Shown here piece after piece: positions 23,695 through 31,135 of a DNA stretch of 32,476 bases. The stretch is taken from assembly GCA_037969055.1 (NCBI GenBank), contig JBBKWR010000150.1:1-32476 (forward strand). Direction: 5' to 3'. Position 1 is the stretch's first letter; each line of letters opens with the position of its first letter. The stretch is from Pelagihabitans sp037969055 (lineage in GTDB: Bacteria; Bacteroidota; Bacteroidia; Flavobacteriales; Flavobacteriaceae). The translations under genes were made by a program, and so were the position numbers. The notes beneath the pieces are model-generated. The model was given only the letters and a program-made list of their open reading frames with translations. It ran no database searches and was not told the DNA's origin.

Positions 23695-24639
23695 TCATTC
23701 CCCGACCTTATAATACCCTTTGTTCGGAATTTCGAGCGTATATTTTTTACCGGACTGATTGTTAAGATGTGGCTCGCGCAGCCATGGGTTATGACGCTTT
23801 AATATCTTGTAGTTGATTTCGTATTGCTTTGCAAAGTCTGCAAAACTAAATACCGGCTCGGATACCTCAACATTAAAAGTTGGCACTGCTGAATATAGGT
23901 CCTTTTGTTCCAAATGAAACCCATACTTTTCCGGACTCTTCAGAATTTCTTTAATTGCCATGATCCTAAAGACATAACGCCCTGTTTCCTCGCCCAATAA
24001 AAGGTCGTAATAATTGCCGGCCTTTTGGATGCCCATAAACTTGTTAATCGAACCTGAGCCTGCATTGTATGAAGCGGCGGCCAACGTCCATGTGCCAAAT
24101 TTTTCTTTGGCATCTTTAATATAACGACAGGCTACCTCGGTGGACTTTTCTAAATGATAGCGCTCGTCAATATTCTTATTAATTTCAAGTCCATATTGCT
24201 TTCCGGTCGCCGGCATGATTTGCCAAAATCCAGTAGCCCCGGCTGGTGAAACCACGTTTTGCAATCCACTTTCCGCAACGGCCAGGTATTTAAAATCATC
24301 GGGCACTCCATTTTTTGCCAAAATGGGCTCAATAATAGAAAAATATTTATGGGCCCTTTTGATCAATAGAACAGCATTGGACTGCCAATACGTATTTACC
24401 AAAAATTCCCTGTCTACCCTTTCATTTACTTCGGGATCTTCCAAGGGCACCATTTCCCCAGCAAAATTTAAATTTTCGGGAATCCCAATTGCTGTAATCC
24501 TGTAACCGTTTTGTACTGTCACATCATTGCGCTCTGCAACGTCATCTTGGTCTTCAGTGCCTGTTTGCACTGCAAAAACAAGGGTGCTTATCACGAAAAA
24601 CACACCCAATAACATTAAAATATTCTTCAAGGTCTTCAT
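23695..24639 (-). CDS. Lytic murein transglycosylase (SLT domain)
   Basis: 314 residues from the chosen start. A signal peptide (KTLKNILMLLGVFFVISTLVFA) precedes a spacer and the Slt70-like domain at about 95-230. That domain has the catalytic Glu123 in YLAVAESGLQNVVSPAGATGFWQIMPATGK and the later motifs ACRYIKDAKEKFGTWTLAAASYNAGSGSINKF. The C-terminal 60 residues (FSFADFAKQYEINYKILKRHNPWL and a final YTLEIPNKGYY) look like a degenerate LysM. It cleaves the MurNAc-GlcNAc bond to make 1,6-anhydromuropeptides in the periplasm. The frame extends to an ATG at 24654, but the -7 box implies transcription starting about 5 nt before that codon, so ATG 24639 is preferred. Confidence 0.93.
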   Translation of the reverse strand: MKTLKNILMLLGVFFVISTLVFAVQTGTEDQDDVAERNDVTVQNGYRITAIGIPENLNFAGEMVPLEDPEVNERVDREFLVNTYWQSNAVLLIKRAHKYFSIIEPILAKNGVPDDFKYLAVAESGLQNVVSPAGATGFWQIMPATGKQYGLEINKNIDERYHLEKSTEVACRYIKDAKEKFGTWTLAAASYNAGSGSINKFMGIQKAGNYYDLLLGEETGRYVFRIMAIKEILKSPEKYGFHLEQKDLYSAVPTFNVEVSEPVFSFADFAKQYEINYKILKRHNPWLREPHLNNQSGKKYTLEIPNKGYYKVGE

Positions 24640-24665
24640 ATCAACAAAATTCATTCTTCTTAGTT

Positions 24666-24673
24666 CAAAGGTA
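24666..24673 (-). promoter_or_regulatory. Lytic transglycosylase promoter -7 box
   Basis: TACCTTTG on the minus strand is a perfect TAnnTTTG match. The predicted start of transcription (near 24659) gives a 20-nt leader to ATG 24639 but only about 5 nt to ATG 24654. The -7 box falls inside the gap after the upstream hydrolase gene. Confidence 0.6.
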
Positions 24674-24688
24674 TTACATACAACTCAG

Positions 24689-25351
24689 TTATTGTAAAAT
24701 AATTGTGGGTAGGTATTCATTAAACCATTTAGCCCTATTAATAATCATGGTGTGGGTCCCTTTTTTAACCGTTATGCAATTCTTAATGTTTAAGATTGGA
24801 AAGACAGCATCATGATCACCATGGATGTGCACCAAAGAATCCGGCGTAAATGTTTGATGCCAGTTCACCATCTGGTCTATAGACCAGTCAATATAATACT
24901 TGTCCCGTATGGAAAGATATTCCTCGTATAATTTAAGCCGTTTGGTAACCGTTTCGCCAAAGGCATATTTGGTCAAAAGTTCCATATTATTAATTAGTCC
25001 GGTAGGCAAGAGCTTATGAATGTTGGTGTACTTGGCAAAGATCATTCGTTTGGGCAACTCAGATTCATGTTTTACACTTGAAATCAATATAACTTTTCTT
25101 ACAGGTATATGTCTTGCCATTTCCTGCACCAAAATGCCTCCAAAAGAAACGCCGATCAATACGGGATTAGGGTGTTTGATCATTTTTGTCATCTTCATGG
25201 CATAACCTGATAGGTCCATATTCGGTTCGGGCACAAACCAATCTAAGAAATGCTGTTCAAACCTGTCGCCAGGAAGGTTTATGTTCTTAAATATTGCAGT
25301 ATTGGCGGCCATCCCTGGCATAAAATAAACATGGATTTTGGTATCCGTCAT
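24689..25351 (-). CDS. Alpha/beta hydrolase
   Basis: 220 residues, cytoplasmic. The nucleophile elbow is GVSFGG with Ser69 (PVLIGVSFGGILVQEMARH). The acid is probably in HIHGDHDAVFP (about 174-184) and the base His in VKKGTHTMII (about 194-203), so the Ser-Asp-His triad order is intact. The N-terminal FMPGMAANTAIFKNI has the oxyanion-type turn seen in small esterase-like members. Two consecutive basic/hydrophobic segments (KVILISSVKHESELPKRM) resemble the lid region. The substrate cannot be predicted. It is transcribed in the same direction as, and just upstream of, the lytic transglycosylase, but that gene has its own promoter box. Confidence 0.88.
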   Translation of the reverse strand: MTDTKIHVYFMPGMAANTAIFKNINLPGDRFEQHFLDWFVPEPNMDLSGYAMKMTKMIKHPNPVLIGVSFGGILVQEMARHIPVRKVILISSVKHESELPKRMIFAKYTNIHKLLPTGLINNMELLTKYAFGETVTKRLKLYEEYLSIRDKYYIDWSIDQMVNWHQTFTPDSLVHIHGDHDAVFPILNIKNCITVKKGTHTMIINRAKWFNEYLPTIILQ

Positions 25352-25395
25352 TTTTAGGCGCTTCGATTTAACTAGGAAATTACCTTTTTTTTTAC

Positions 25396-25403
25396 TACTT
25401 TTG
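25396..25403 (+). promoter_or_regulatory. -7 box upstream of the GNAT gene
   Basis: TACTTTTG is a perfect TAnnTTTG match, with transcription expected near 25410 and a leader of about 105 nt to ATG 25516. No clear -33 TTG was seen. Confidence 0.45.
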
Positions 25404-25515
25404 TTATCGTATTATAAAATAACCGCACCTTTTACCTTATTCGTGCATCCAGTAGAAATTACGATTTGGAAACATCGTAATTTTTTTGTCTAAGCCAATA
25501 CTAAAATCACACTAT

Positions 25516-25809
25516 ATGAATGAAGTAGAAATTAAGGATAACAGTTTCTTGCGCCAATTTGAAACTAGGGTTGGTGGACATTTAGCCAAGATTGAGTACT
25601 CCTCGCAAGAACGAAAGGTATTTTTAACCAAGTTGGTCATACCCGAAGAAATCACAGATGAAGGGTTCAAGGAAGAGTTTATCAAATCGGTGCTTAATCA
25701 CATTCAGGAGAAAAACCTTAGAGTAGTACCCACAAGTCCCCAAATTGCAGGATTTTTAAGAAAAAATAGACAGTATAAAGAGATGCTCCCAGTTGGCATC
25801 CGTATCTAA
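25516..25809 (+). CDS. Small GNAT-family N-acetyltransferase-like protein (COG2388 type)
   Basis: 97 residues from ATG 25516. The order of elements fits the minimal GNAT family (YjdJ-like): FLRQFETRVGGHLAKIEYSSQERKVFLTKLVIPEEI is the beta-strand part before the acetyl-CoA site. FKEEFIKSVLNHIQEKNLRVVPTSPQIAGFLRKN is the conserved C-terminal half, where the family motif usually reads 'V.PTCPFV..FI'. The P-loop that normally contains a Gly-rich RGKGIG-like turn is replaced by EEITDEGFKEE, so acetyl-CoA binding is doubtful. The frame is open to a TTG at 25486, but nothing there resembles the family. A hairpin terminator follows directly. Role unknown. Confidence 0.75.
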   Translation: MNEVEIKDNSFLRQFETRVGGHLAKIEYSSQERKVFLTKLVIPEEITDEGFKEEFIKSVLNHIQEKNLRVVPTSPQIAGFLRKNRQYKEMLPVGIRI

Positions 25810-25833
25810 CAAAAATTGCTAAATTAAAAATTG

Positions 25834-25858
25834 AACCTCCCATATGGGAGGTTTTTTT
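25834..25858 (+). terminator. Intrinsic terminator after the GNAT gene
   Basis: A perfect inverted repeat AACCTCCCATATGGGAGG (8-bp arms around an ATAT centre) is followed by a run of seven T. The run lies on the plus strand, matching the upstream gene. Confidence 0.88.
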
Positions 25859-26012
25859 ATGTCGACATCACAAGTAATATGAGATTATTTAATGATTTTC
25901 TATGATATCCTCCCGGCCGCTTGTCAGAAAATTCCAAATGCCCCAATAAAAATCAATTGGTCACCAAAAAGTCTATAGACTGTTGAGAAAATGGCGTTGC
26001 GTTCGGTCAAAT

Positions 26013-26044
26013 AAAATCACCTCTTGTGGGCAGTAGGTGTTTTT
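26013..26044 (-). terminator. Probable terminator after mtaB
   Basis: On the minus strand AAAAACACCT and AGGTGATTTT pair over ten positions with one mismatch around a 12-nt loop, just after the mtaB stop. The U tract is short and interrupted, so this is a moderate candidate. Confidence 0.4.
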
Positions 26045-26047
26045 GTT

Positions 26048-27391
26048 TCACGTTAAAATGCCTTGATTGACAAAGTCAAAACGTACCCGACCATCTGTAT
26101 CTATTTCCATAAGCTCGACTTGGTGTAACGTATTCACCAATTCAGGGTTCCAGGGTGCTTTTACCCTAATATAATTTTCTGTAAACCCATAAATATATCC
26201 TTCTTTGTTCTCCCCTTCGAACAATACGGAACGTATTGAACCAAGCTGACTTTCGTAAAAGGCCCTTCTTTTTTTAACAGAAAGCCCCCTAAGCATCTTA
26301 CTGCGCTTCTTCCGGACCCTATCTGGCACTACACCTGCCATTTCGGCCGCAAGGGTCTTATCCCGCTCGGAATAGGTAAATACATGTAAGTAGGAGATAT
26401 CCAACATATTCAGAAATTCATAGGTTTCCAAAAAATGTTCTTCGGTCTCTCCGGGGAACCCTACGATCACATCGACCCCAATACAGGCATGGGGCATGCT
26501 TTTTTTAATGCGCTCCACCCGTTCAATATAAAGCTCCGTCAGGTAACGCCTGCGCATCATTTTTAATATAGTATCGCTCCCACTTTGGAGAGGAATATGA
26601 AAATGGGGGACGAAAGAATTGCTCTGCGCCACAAAATCGATGGTCTCATTACTAAGAAGATTCGGTTCAATCGAAGAAATCCTAAGGCGCTCAATTCCAT
26701 CCACACTATCCAGAGCCTGTACCAGATCTAAAAAAGTGTGTTCATGTTTTTTGTTGCCATACTCGCCTTTACCATAATCACCGATGTTCACGCCCGTCAA
26801 CACAATTTCCTTCACCCCTTTTGCAGAGATTTCAGCTGCATTCTGTAAAACGTTTTCCAACGTGTCGCTCCTAGAAATACCTCGCGCAAGAGGTATGGTA
26901 CAATAGGTACATTTATAGTCGCATCCATCCTGTACTTTTAAAAAAGCCCTAGTTCTATCACCGATGGCGTAACTGCCCACATAAAAGTCGGCTTCTTCAA
27001 TTTCACAGGCATGGACTTGTCCTACAATGCTACGGCCCTCTGGGTGATTAAAGAGGTCATTGATATAATCGATTATGTTAAATTTTTCAGTGGCTCCGAG
27101 TACCAGGTCCACCCCATCAATTGCGGCCAACTCGTTGGGTTTCAATTGGGCATAACATCCAATCGCCACTACAAAAGCATCCGGGTTCACTTTTTGTGCC
27201 TGTCTAACTGTGGTCTTAAAACGCTTGTCTGCGTTATCCGTTACGGAACAGGTATTGATGACGTACATATCTGCCCATTCGGAAAAATCAACCCGATCAA
27301 AGCCCTCTGCCACAAAACCCCGCGCGATGGTGGAGGTCTCGGAAAAGTTGAGCTTACAGCCAAGGGTGTGGAAGGCTACTTTCTTTTTCAC
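26048..27391 (-). CDS. mtaB: tRNA t6A37 methylthiotransferase MtaB
   Basis: 447 residues of the MiaB/MtaB methylthiotransferase family, radical SAM enzymes that convert t6A37 to ms2t6A37 in ANN-decoding tRNAs. Three N-terminal Cys (about 12, 48 and 79, in TLGCKLNF, NTCSV and IGCYAQ) bind one 4Fe-4S cluster, and CDYKCTYC (about 157-164) binds the SAM cluster. A TRAM-like C-terminal domain (about 380-447) ends the protein. The GTG at 27391 (VKKKVAFHTLGCKLNF) is preferred: the frame runs to an ATG at 27454, but a perfect -7 box at 27420-27427 puts the transcript start near 27413, downstream of that ATG, and the extra 21 residues do not fit the family. Confidence 0.95.
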   Translation of the reverse strand: MKKKVAFHTLGCKLNFSETSTIARGFVAEGFDRVDFSEWADMYVINTCSVTDNADKRFKTTVRQAQKVNPDAFVVAIGCYAQLKPNELAAIDGVDLVLGATEKFNIIDYINDLFNHPEGRSIVGQVHACEIEEADFYVGSYAIGDRTRAFLKVQDGCDYKCTYCTIPLARGISRSDTLENVLQNAAEISAKGVKEIVLTGVNIGDYGKGEYGNKKHEHTFLDLVQALDSVDGIERLRISSIEPNLLSNETIDFVAQSNSFVPHFHIPLQSGSDTILKMMRRRYLTELYIERVERIKKSMPHACIGVDVIVGFPGETEEHFLETYEFLNMLDISYLHVFTYSERDKTLAAEMAGVVPDRVRKKRSKMLRGLSVKKRRAFYESQLGSIRSVLFEGENKEGYIYGFTENYIRVKAPWNPELVNTLHQVELMEIDTDGRVRFDFVNQGILT

Positions 27392-27419
27392 GTCGGAATA
27401 ATTCTTGAATTTAGGACTG

Positions 27420-27427
27420 CAAATATA
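27420..27427 (-). promoter_or_regulatory. mtaB promoter -7 box
   Basis: TATATTTG on the minus strand, a perfect consensus, about 29 bp before the GTG start at 27391. It excludes the upstream ATG 27454 for the transcript made here. Confidence 0.65.
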
Positions 27428-27517
27428 AGGTAAAATGATTGTTTCAGGTTTCAATTGTTACCGGTCTTGAGCCGGACCAAGGAATTATGGGGTCCAGAAA
27501 CCAGAAAATCGAATCCC

Positions 27518-28693
27518 TTAATAGTTCCTCCATTTTTTCGTTAGTTCGAACACATGTTCCAATATTCGGGCTTCCTTATTATCGAAGGTAACACCCCTAC
27601 GGGCCATCATCACCTTGGCCGCTTCAAAGGCCTTTACCGTGGGATAAGTTGTGAATCCTGATGCCCCACCCCAACTAAAACTAGGAACAAAATTTCTGGG
27701 GAATCCCGGCACATAGATATTACAGTTGACGCCGATGACCGTCCCGGTATTGAACATGGTGTTAATAGCGGTCTTACTGTGGTCTCCCATCATGAGTCCG
27801 CAGAACTGCAGCCCGGTATGCTCGAAACGCTCGGTGGCATAGTTCCACATGCGCACTTTGGCGTAGTTGTTCTTTAGGTTTGAGTTATTGGAATCGGCAC
27901 CAATGTTACACCATTCGCCCAAGACGGAATTGCCCAAATAACCTTCATGCCCTTTACTGGAATAGCCAAATATTACCGAATTGCTGATTTCACCACAAAC
28001 TTTGCCATAAGGTCCAATGGTTGTGGGCCCATATATTTTAGCACCCATTTTTACCACCCCATGTTCTCCTAATGCAAAGGCCCCCCTAATAAGATTCCCC
28101 TCCCAAACCTCTGAATCTTTTCCCAAATAGATGGGACCTTCGGTGGCGTTGAGAATGCTGTGCTCCACTTGAGCGCCCTCCTCTAAAAATATGTTCTCGG
28201 GCTTGATCAATCGATTGGTGTTCGAGATCGGGGCGCTGGTTCTGCCGTTCGTTAAAAAATCAAAATCTGCTTGAAGTGCTTCCCCATTCTTTGAGAATAT
28301 ATCCCATGTATTGACAATCCTAATAACGTTATTGTCGTATTTATGCTGCCGATAGTTGGAAAAATCGGTCACTTTTTGTGCCTCTTTACTATAATAGGCA
28401 ATTACTTCCTTGCCCTTAAAAATGACTTCTCCTTCCAGTAACTTTTTTACAAGATCCACCAATGTTTTATTGGGCAGAAAAGACGCGTTGATCATAATAT
28501 TTTCGGACCTCTTAACGATCGGGTATTTTTCGGTAAGATAGTCTTCGGTTTGCGTTGAAATAGCACTGCCCAGGTATTTTTCCCATTTTTCACGGATCGT
28601 TAAAATGCCCACCCTTATATCCGCAACGGGCCTGGTGAAGGTAAAGGGGAGCAGGTTGTTACGAACTGATCCGTCAAAAAGAATATAGTTCAT
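27518..28693 (-). CDS. GlmU-like sugar nucleotidyltransferase/acyltransferase (Bacteroidetes form)
   Basis: 391 residues. The start NYILFDGSVRNNLLPFTFTRPVADIRVGILTIREKWEK belongs to the alternative GlmU-like family of Bacteroidetes, which has a weak, divergent nucleotidyltransferase N-terminal half and a left-handed beta-helix C-terminal half. Hexapeptide-type repeats are seen in IYLGKDSEVWEGNLIRGAFALGEHGVVKMGAKIYGPTTIGPYGKVCGEISNSVIFG. LGEWCNIGADSNNSNLKNNYAKVRMWN is the typical loop. The presumed role is UDP-GlcNAc or related sugar-nucleotide synthesis for the cell wall; activity is inferred from family, not demonstrated. The upstream in-frame ATG at 28768 is rejected because a -7 box lies between it and the chosen ATG. 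Confidence 0.88.
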   Translation of the reverse strand: MNYILFDGSVRNNLLPFTFTRPVADIRVGILTIREKWEKYLGSAISTQTEDYLTEKYPIVKRSENIMINASFLPNKTLVDLVKKLLEGEVIFKGKEVIAYYSKEAQKVTDFSNYRQHKYDNNVIRIVNTWDIFSKNGEALQADFDFLTNGRTSAPISNTNRLIKPENIFLEEGAQVEHSILNATEGPIYLGKDSEVWEGNLIRGAFALGEHGVVKMGAKIYGPTTIGPYGKVCGEISNSVIFGYSSKGHEGYLGNSVLGEWCNIGADSNNSNLKNNYAKVRMWNYATERFEHTGLQFCGLMMGDHSKTAINTMFNTGTVIGVNCNIYVPGFPRNFVPSFSWGGASGFTTYPTVKAFEAAKVMMARRGVTFDNKEARILEHVFELTKKWRNY

Positions 28694-28710
28694 GGTATGG
28701 ATATTTACCA

Positions 28711-28718
28711 CAAAAATA
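28711..28718 (-). promoter_or_regulatory. GlmU-like gene promoter -7 box
   Basis: TATTTTTG on the minus strand, perfect TAnnTTTG, 18 bp before ATG 28693. It implies transcription from about 28704, so the ATG at 28768 cannot be used by this transcript. Confidence 0.6.
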
Positions 28719-28833
28719 GGGATTCTGATCCGATGCCAGTTGGTGTTTTCGATAATCGCCACATTCAATAGGGAAATGGTAACATGAAGGCATAAGAAGT
28801 ATTCCTTTCCTGAACTTTTTGAAATTCAGGCAT

Positions 28834-28862
28834 AAAAAAAGCCCTCCAAAATGAAGGGCTTT
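28834..28862 (-). terminator. Intrinsic terminator after rpmE2
   Basis: On the minus strand a 10-bp stem (AAAGCCCTTC with GGAGGGCTTT, one G-T pair, loop ATTTT) is followed by more T, making a run of seven. It lies 20 bp after the rpmE2 stop and is the clearest terminator in this part of the window. Confidence 0.9.
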
Positions 28863-28881
28863 ATATTATTTTATTTCGAAT

Positions 28882-29235
28882 TTATTCTTCTTCCGTGCTT
28901 TTCTCAGGTTTAGCCACTGGCTTGGTCTTTTTTACAGGCTCAACTTTCTCTTCAACCGGCTCAACTTTCTCATCAACCGGCGCAGCCTTCTTGAATTTAT
29001 CGTATTTGTTCCTAAACTTGTCAATACGCCCTGCGGTATCCAAATATTTCGCTTTGCCCGTATAAAAAGGATGAGAGGTTCTTGAGATCTCCAATTTCAC
29101 GAGCGGGTAATCAACGCCATCCACTGTCAAGGTCTCCTTGGTATCCGCGGTTGATTTGGTAAGGAACACATCTTCATTGGACATGTCTTTAAATGCAACC
29201 AATCTGTAATTTTCCGGATGTATATCTTTTTTCAT
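28882..29235 (-). CDS. rpmE2: 50S ribosomal protein L31 type B, with extended C-terminal tail
   Basis: 117 residues. The first 85 or so are a normal type B bL31: KKDIHPENYRLVAFKDMSNEDVFLTKSTADTK, and EISRTSHPFYTGKAKYLDTAGRIDKFRNKY near the end of the fold. No CxxC zinc motif is present, as expected for the type B (C-minus) form. The remaining 30 residues (from about 88) are a low-complexity tail of alternating Glu/Lys/Pro/Val, with an in-frame 21-bp tandem repeat. The usual protein is about 80-90 residues, so the tail is an extension of about 30 residues. It is a single-gene transcript with a strong promoter and terminator. Confidence 0.95.
   Translation of the reverse strand: MKKDIHPENYRLVAFKDMSNEDVFLTKSTADTKETLTVDGVDYPLVKLEISRTSHPFYTGKAKYLDTAGRIDKFRNKYDKFKKAAPVDEKVEPVEEKVEPVKKTKPVAKPEKSTEEE
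28935..28981 (-). repeat. In-frame 21-bp tandem repeat in rpmE2 tail
   Basis: Two copies of a 21-bp unit (28935-28955 and 28956-28976, three base differences) plus a 5-bp start of a third. The unit encodes EKVEPV- plus one variable residue, so copy number changes would lengthen or shorten the tail by seven residues without a frameshift. Confidence 0.85.
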
Positions 29236-29270
29236 TGCTTTAAGCCTTATTTCTTCTGAAATTCAGGCTG

Positions 29271-29300
29271 CAAATTTAACCAATTTTCAATAACCTACAA
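29271..29300 (-). promoter_or_regulatory. rpmE2 promoter
   Basis: On the minus strand TTG (29298-29300), a spacer of 19 bp and the perfect -7 box TAAATTTG (29271-29278) match the Bacteroidetes consensus. Transcription would start near 29264, and the leader of about 28 nt contains the 11-bp palindrome CTGAA-T-TTCAG. Confidence 0.85.
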
Positions 29301-29402
29301 CTTTAAATCGATAAAAAAATGTGACAAATTAATGTATCTTTAATTGTAACAAAATAAAGGCAATAGCAACTAACACTTAAGAAAAACTTAAAATTAATTA
29401 CA

Positions 29403-29924
29403 ATGGAAGAAAATCAACCAAAAACTGGAAAATTTGCATGGATTTATGGACTATTAACGGCCGGGGTGGGCATTATCTTCACTTTAATGCTAATGTCAAT
29501 GGATATGCTGTATGACCAATCTATAGGAAAAACCATAGTAGGCATTGTCATATTGGCTGGCTTTATCTTTTTAGCAATCTTTAATTATAGAAAGGCCAAT
29601 GGTGGACTTTTAAACCTAAAGACGGCATTGAAGGTAGGCGTAGGAACTGCCCTTGTTGCCGGTATAATATCTGTAATCTTTACCTATTTGCTAATTAATT
29701 TTATGGTTCCCGATTTTTGGGAAAAATCTGCAGAAGTCACAAGAGCAACCATTCAGGAGCAAAACCCAAAACTTACTTCTGATCAGGTAGAGAACGCGAT
29801 TGAAATGCAACAAAAATTCGCGTGGATTACCTACCCTGCCATTCTCATATTCAATGTATTCATTGGTTTCATCATTTCCTTACTGGGTGGTCTGGCATTA
29901 AAAAAGACCGAAAATGTTAACTAA
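29403..29924 (+). CDS. DUF4199 family membrane protein
   Basis: 173 residues, mostly hydrophobic with four transmembrane helices: about 12-32 (WIYGLLTAGVGIIFTLMLMSM), 42-60 (TIVGIVILAGFIFLAIFNY), 73-99 (ALKVGVGTALVAGIISVIFTYLLINF) and about 140-165 (WITYPAILIFNVFIGFIISLLGGLAL). The loop with RATIQEQNPKLTSDQVENAIEMQQKF between helices three and four is typical of DUF4199, a Bacteroidetes family without known activity. It precedes a polyprenol-type glycosyltransferase by 34 bp on the same strand, and from memory the pair is conserved in flavobacteria. An upstream TATCTTTA (7/8 to the -7 consensus) is a weak promoter candidate. Confidence 0.92.
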   Translation: MEENQPKTGKFAWIYGLLTAGVGIIFTLMLMSMDMLYDQSIGKTIVGIVILAGFIFLAIFNYRKANGGLLNLKTALKVGVGTALVAGIISVIFTYLLINFMVPDFWEKSAEVTRATIQEQNPKLTSDQVENAIEMQQKFAWITYPAILIFNVFIGFIISLLGGLALKKTENVN

Positions 29925-29958
29925 TTTGTACTTTTGGGCAGATTCAGAGAAGTAACGC

Positions 29959-30906
29959 ATGAACCTGTCCATAGTTATCCCCCTTCTCAACGAGGAGGAA
30001 TCATTAAAAGAACTACATGATTGGATCGTGCAAGTAATGCGGTCCAATCAATTTTCTTACGAACTATTGTTCATCGATGATGGAAGTACCGATAGGTCTT
30101 GGGAGGTTATCGCTAGCTTATCAAGTGAAAACCATTCTGTGAAAGGTATTCGTTTTCTGCGCAATTTTGGCAAGTCCCAGGCCCTGCATGCCGGTTTCAA
30201 AGCCGCACAAGGCGATGTGGTGGTTACTATGGATGCGGACCTACAGGATAACCCAGATGAAATTCCGTTGTTGTACCATATGATCCAGGAGGAGGGATAT
30301 GATTTGGTTTCTGGTTGGAAGAAGAAGCGATATGACTCAGTTATATTCAAGAATACTCCATCTAAGCTATTTAATTGGGCGGCCCGCCGTACATCGGGGG
30401 TCAGGCTCCATGATTTTAACTGTGGCCTAAAGGCATACCGCAAGGAAGTTATTAAGACCATAGAGGTTTCTGGGGAAATGCACAGGTATATTCCCGTTTT
30501 GGCAAAAAGCGCTGGTTTTGACAATATTGGCGAGAAAGTCGTTCAGCACCAGGCCCGAAAATACGGTAAAACAAAATTTGGTATGGAAAGATTTATCAAC
30601 GGGTTCTTGGACCTGATCACAATTTGGTTCGTATCCAAATTCGGAAAACGGCCCATGCACCTTTTTGGTGCTTTGGGGGTTATGATGTTTATTATTGGAC
30701 TTGGTTTGGCATTATACCTAGGCATAGACAAATTGTTCATCAATCCTACGGGTAGGTTGATCACAAGTCGTCCCCAATTTTATATCGCGCTTACCGCAAT
30801 GATATTGGGAACCCAGTTGTTTTTGGCTGGTTTTCTTGGGGAAATCATGATCAGGTCACGAAAAAGCGACCCATTATACACAGTGGATAAAACTTTAAAC
30901 AGTTAA
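29959..30906 (+). CDS. Glycosyltransferase family 2 (dolichol-phosphate-mannose-synthase-like)
   Basis: 315 residues. The GT2 catalytic domain (about 1-225) starts NLSIVIPLLNEEESLKELHDW, with the nucleotide-binding LLFIDDGSTDRSWEVI, the metal-coordinating DAD in VTMDADLQDNPDEIP and GWKKKRYDS as acceptor loop. Two C-terminal transmembrane helices (about 235-256, LFGALGVMMFIIGLGLALYLGI, and about 272-295, FYIALTAMILGTQLFLAGFLG) follow, as in GtrB/DPM1-like enzymes that transfer a sugar to undecaprenyl phosphate at the cytoplasmic face. The donor (Glc, Man or ArN-like) is not readable. It follows the DUF4199 gene by 34 bp in the same direction. Length is normal for the family. Confidence 0.95.
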   Translation: MNLSIVIPLLNEEESLKELHDWIVQVMRSNQFSYELLFIDDGSTDRSWEVIASLSSENHSVKGIRFLRNFGKSQALHAGFKAAQGDVVVTMDADLQDNPDEIPLLYHMIQEEGYDLVSGWKKKRYDSVIFKNTPSKLFNWAARRTSGVRLHDFNCGLKAYRKEVIKTIEVSGEMHRYIPVLAKSAGFDNIGEKVVQHQARKYGKTKFGMERFINGFLDLITIWFVSKFGKRPMHLFGALGVMMFIIGLGLALYLGIDKLFINPTGRLITSRPQFYIALTAMILGTQLFLAGFLGEIMIRSRKSDPLYTVDKTLNS

Positions 30907-31135
30907 CGTTTTAAGGCGAAGTGACCGGTTACTACCCTGTTTTGCGCTAGGACCAACTTATACCAATAATCGCCGGAAGGCATCATTCTTTACCCAAAAT
31001 TACGGTCAAAACCTTCGGGGAAATTTTATGTTTTAATTTTTCACAGGTACCGCAAACCGATCAACAAGTTTATCTCCGCACCCTTCCAAGTTTATTTTCA
31101 AATCATTATTAATAGTCCATATTTGTCTCTTGGTG

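Noticed and set aside
27011..27433. 140-codon frame antisense to mtaB
   Set aside because: mtaB shows all expected motifs on the other strand; the antisense product has no recognisable features and is a by-product of codon bias.
30057..30524. 155-codon frame antisense to the GT2 glycosyltransferase
   Set aside because: The GT2 gene is intact and well supported; the antisense frame is coincidental.
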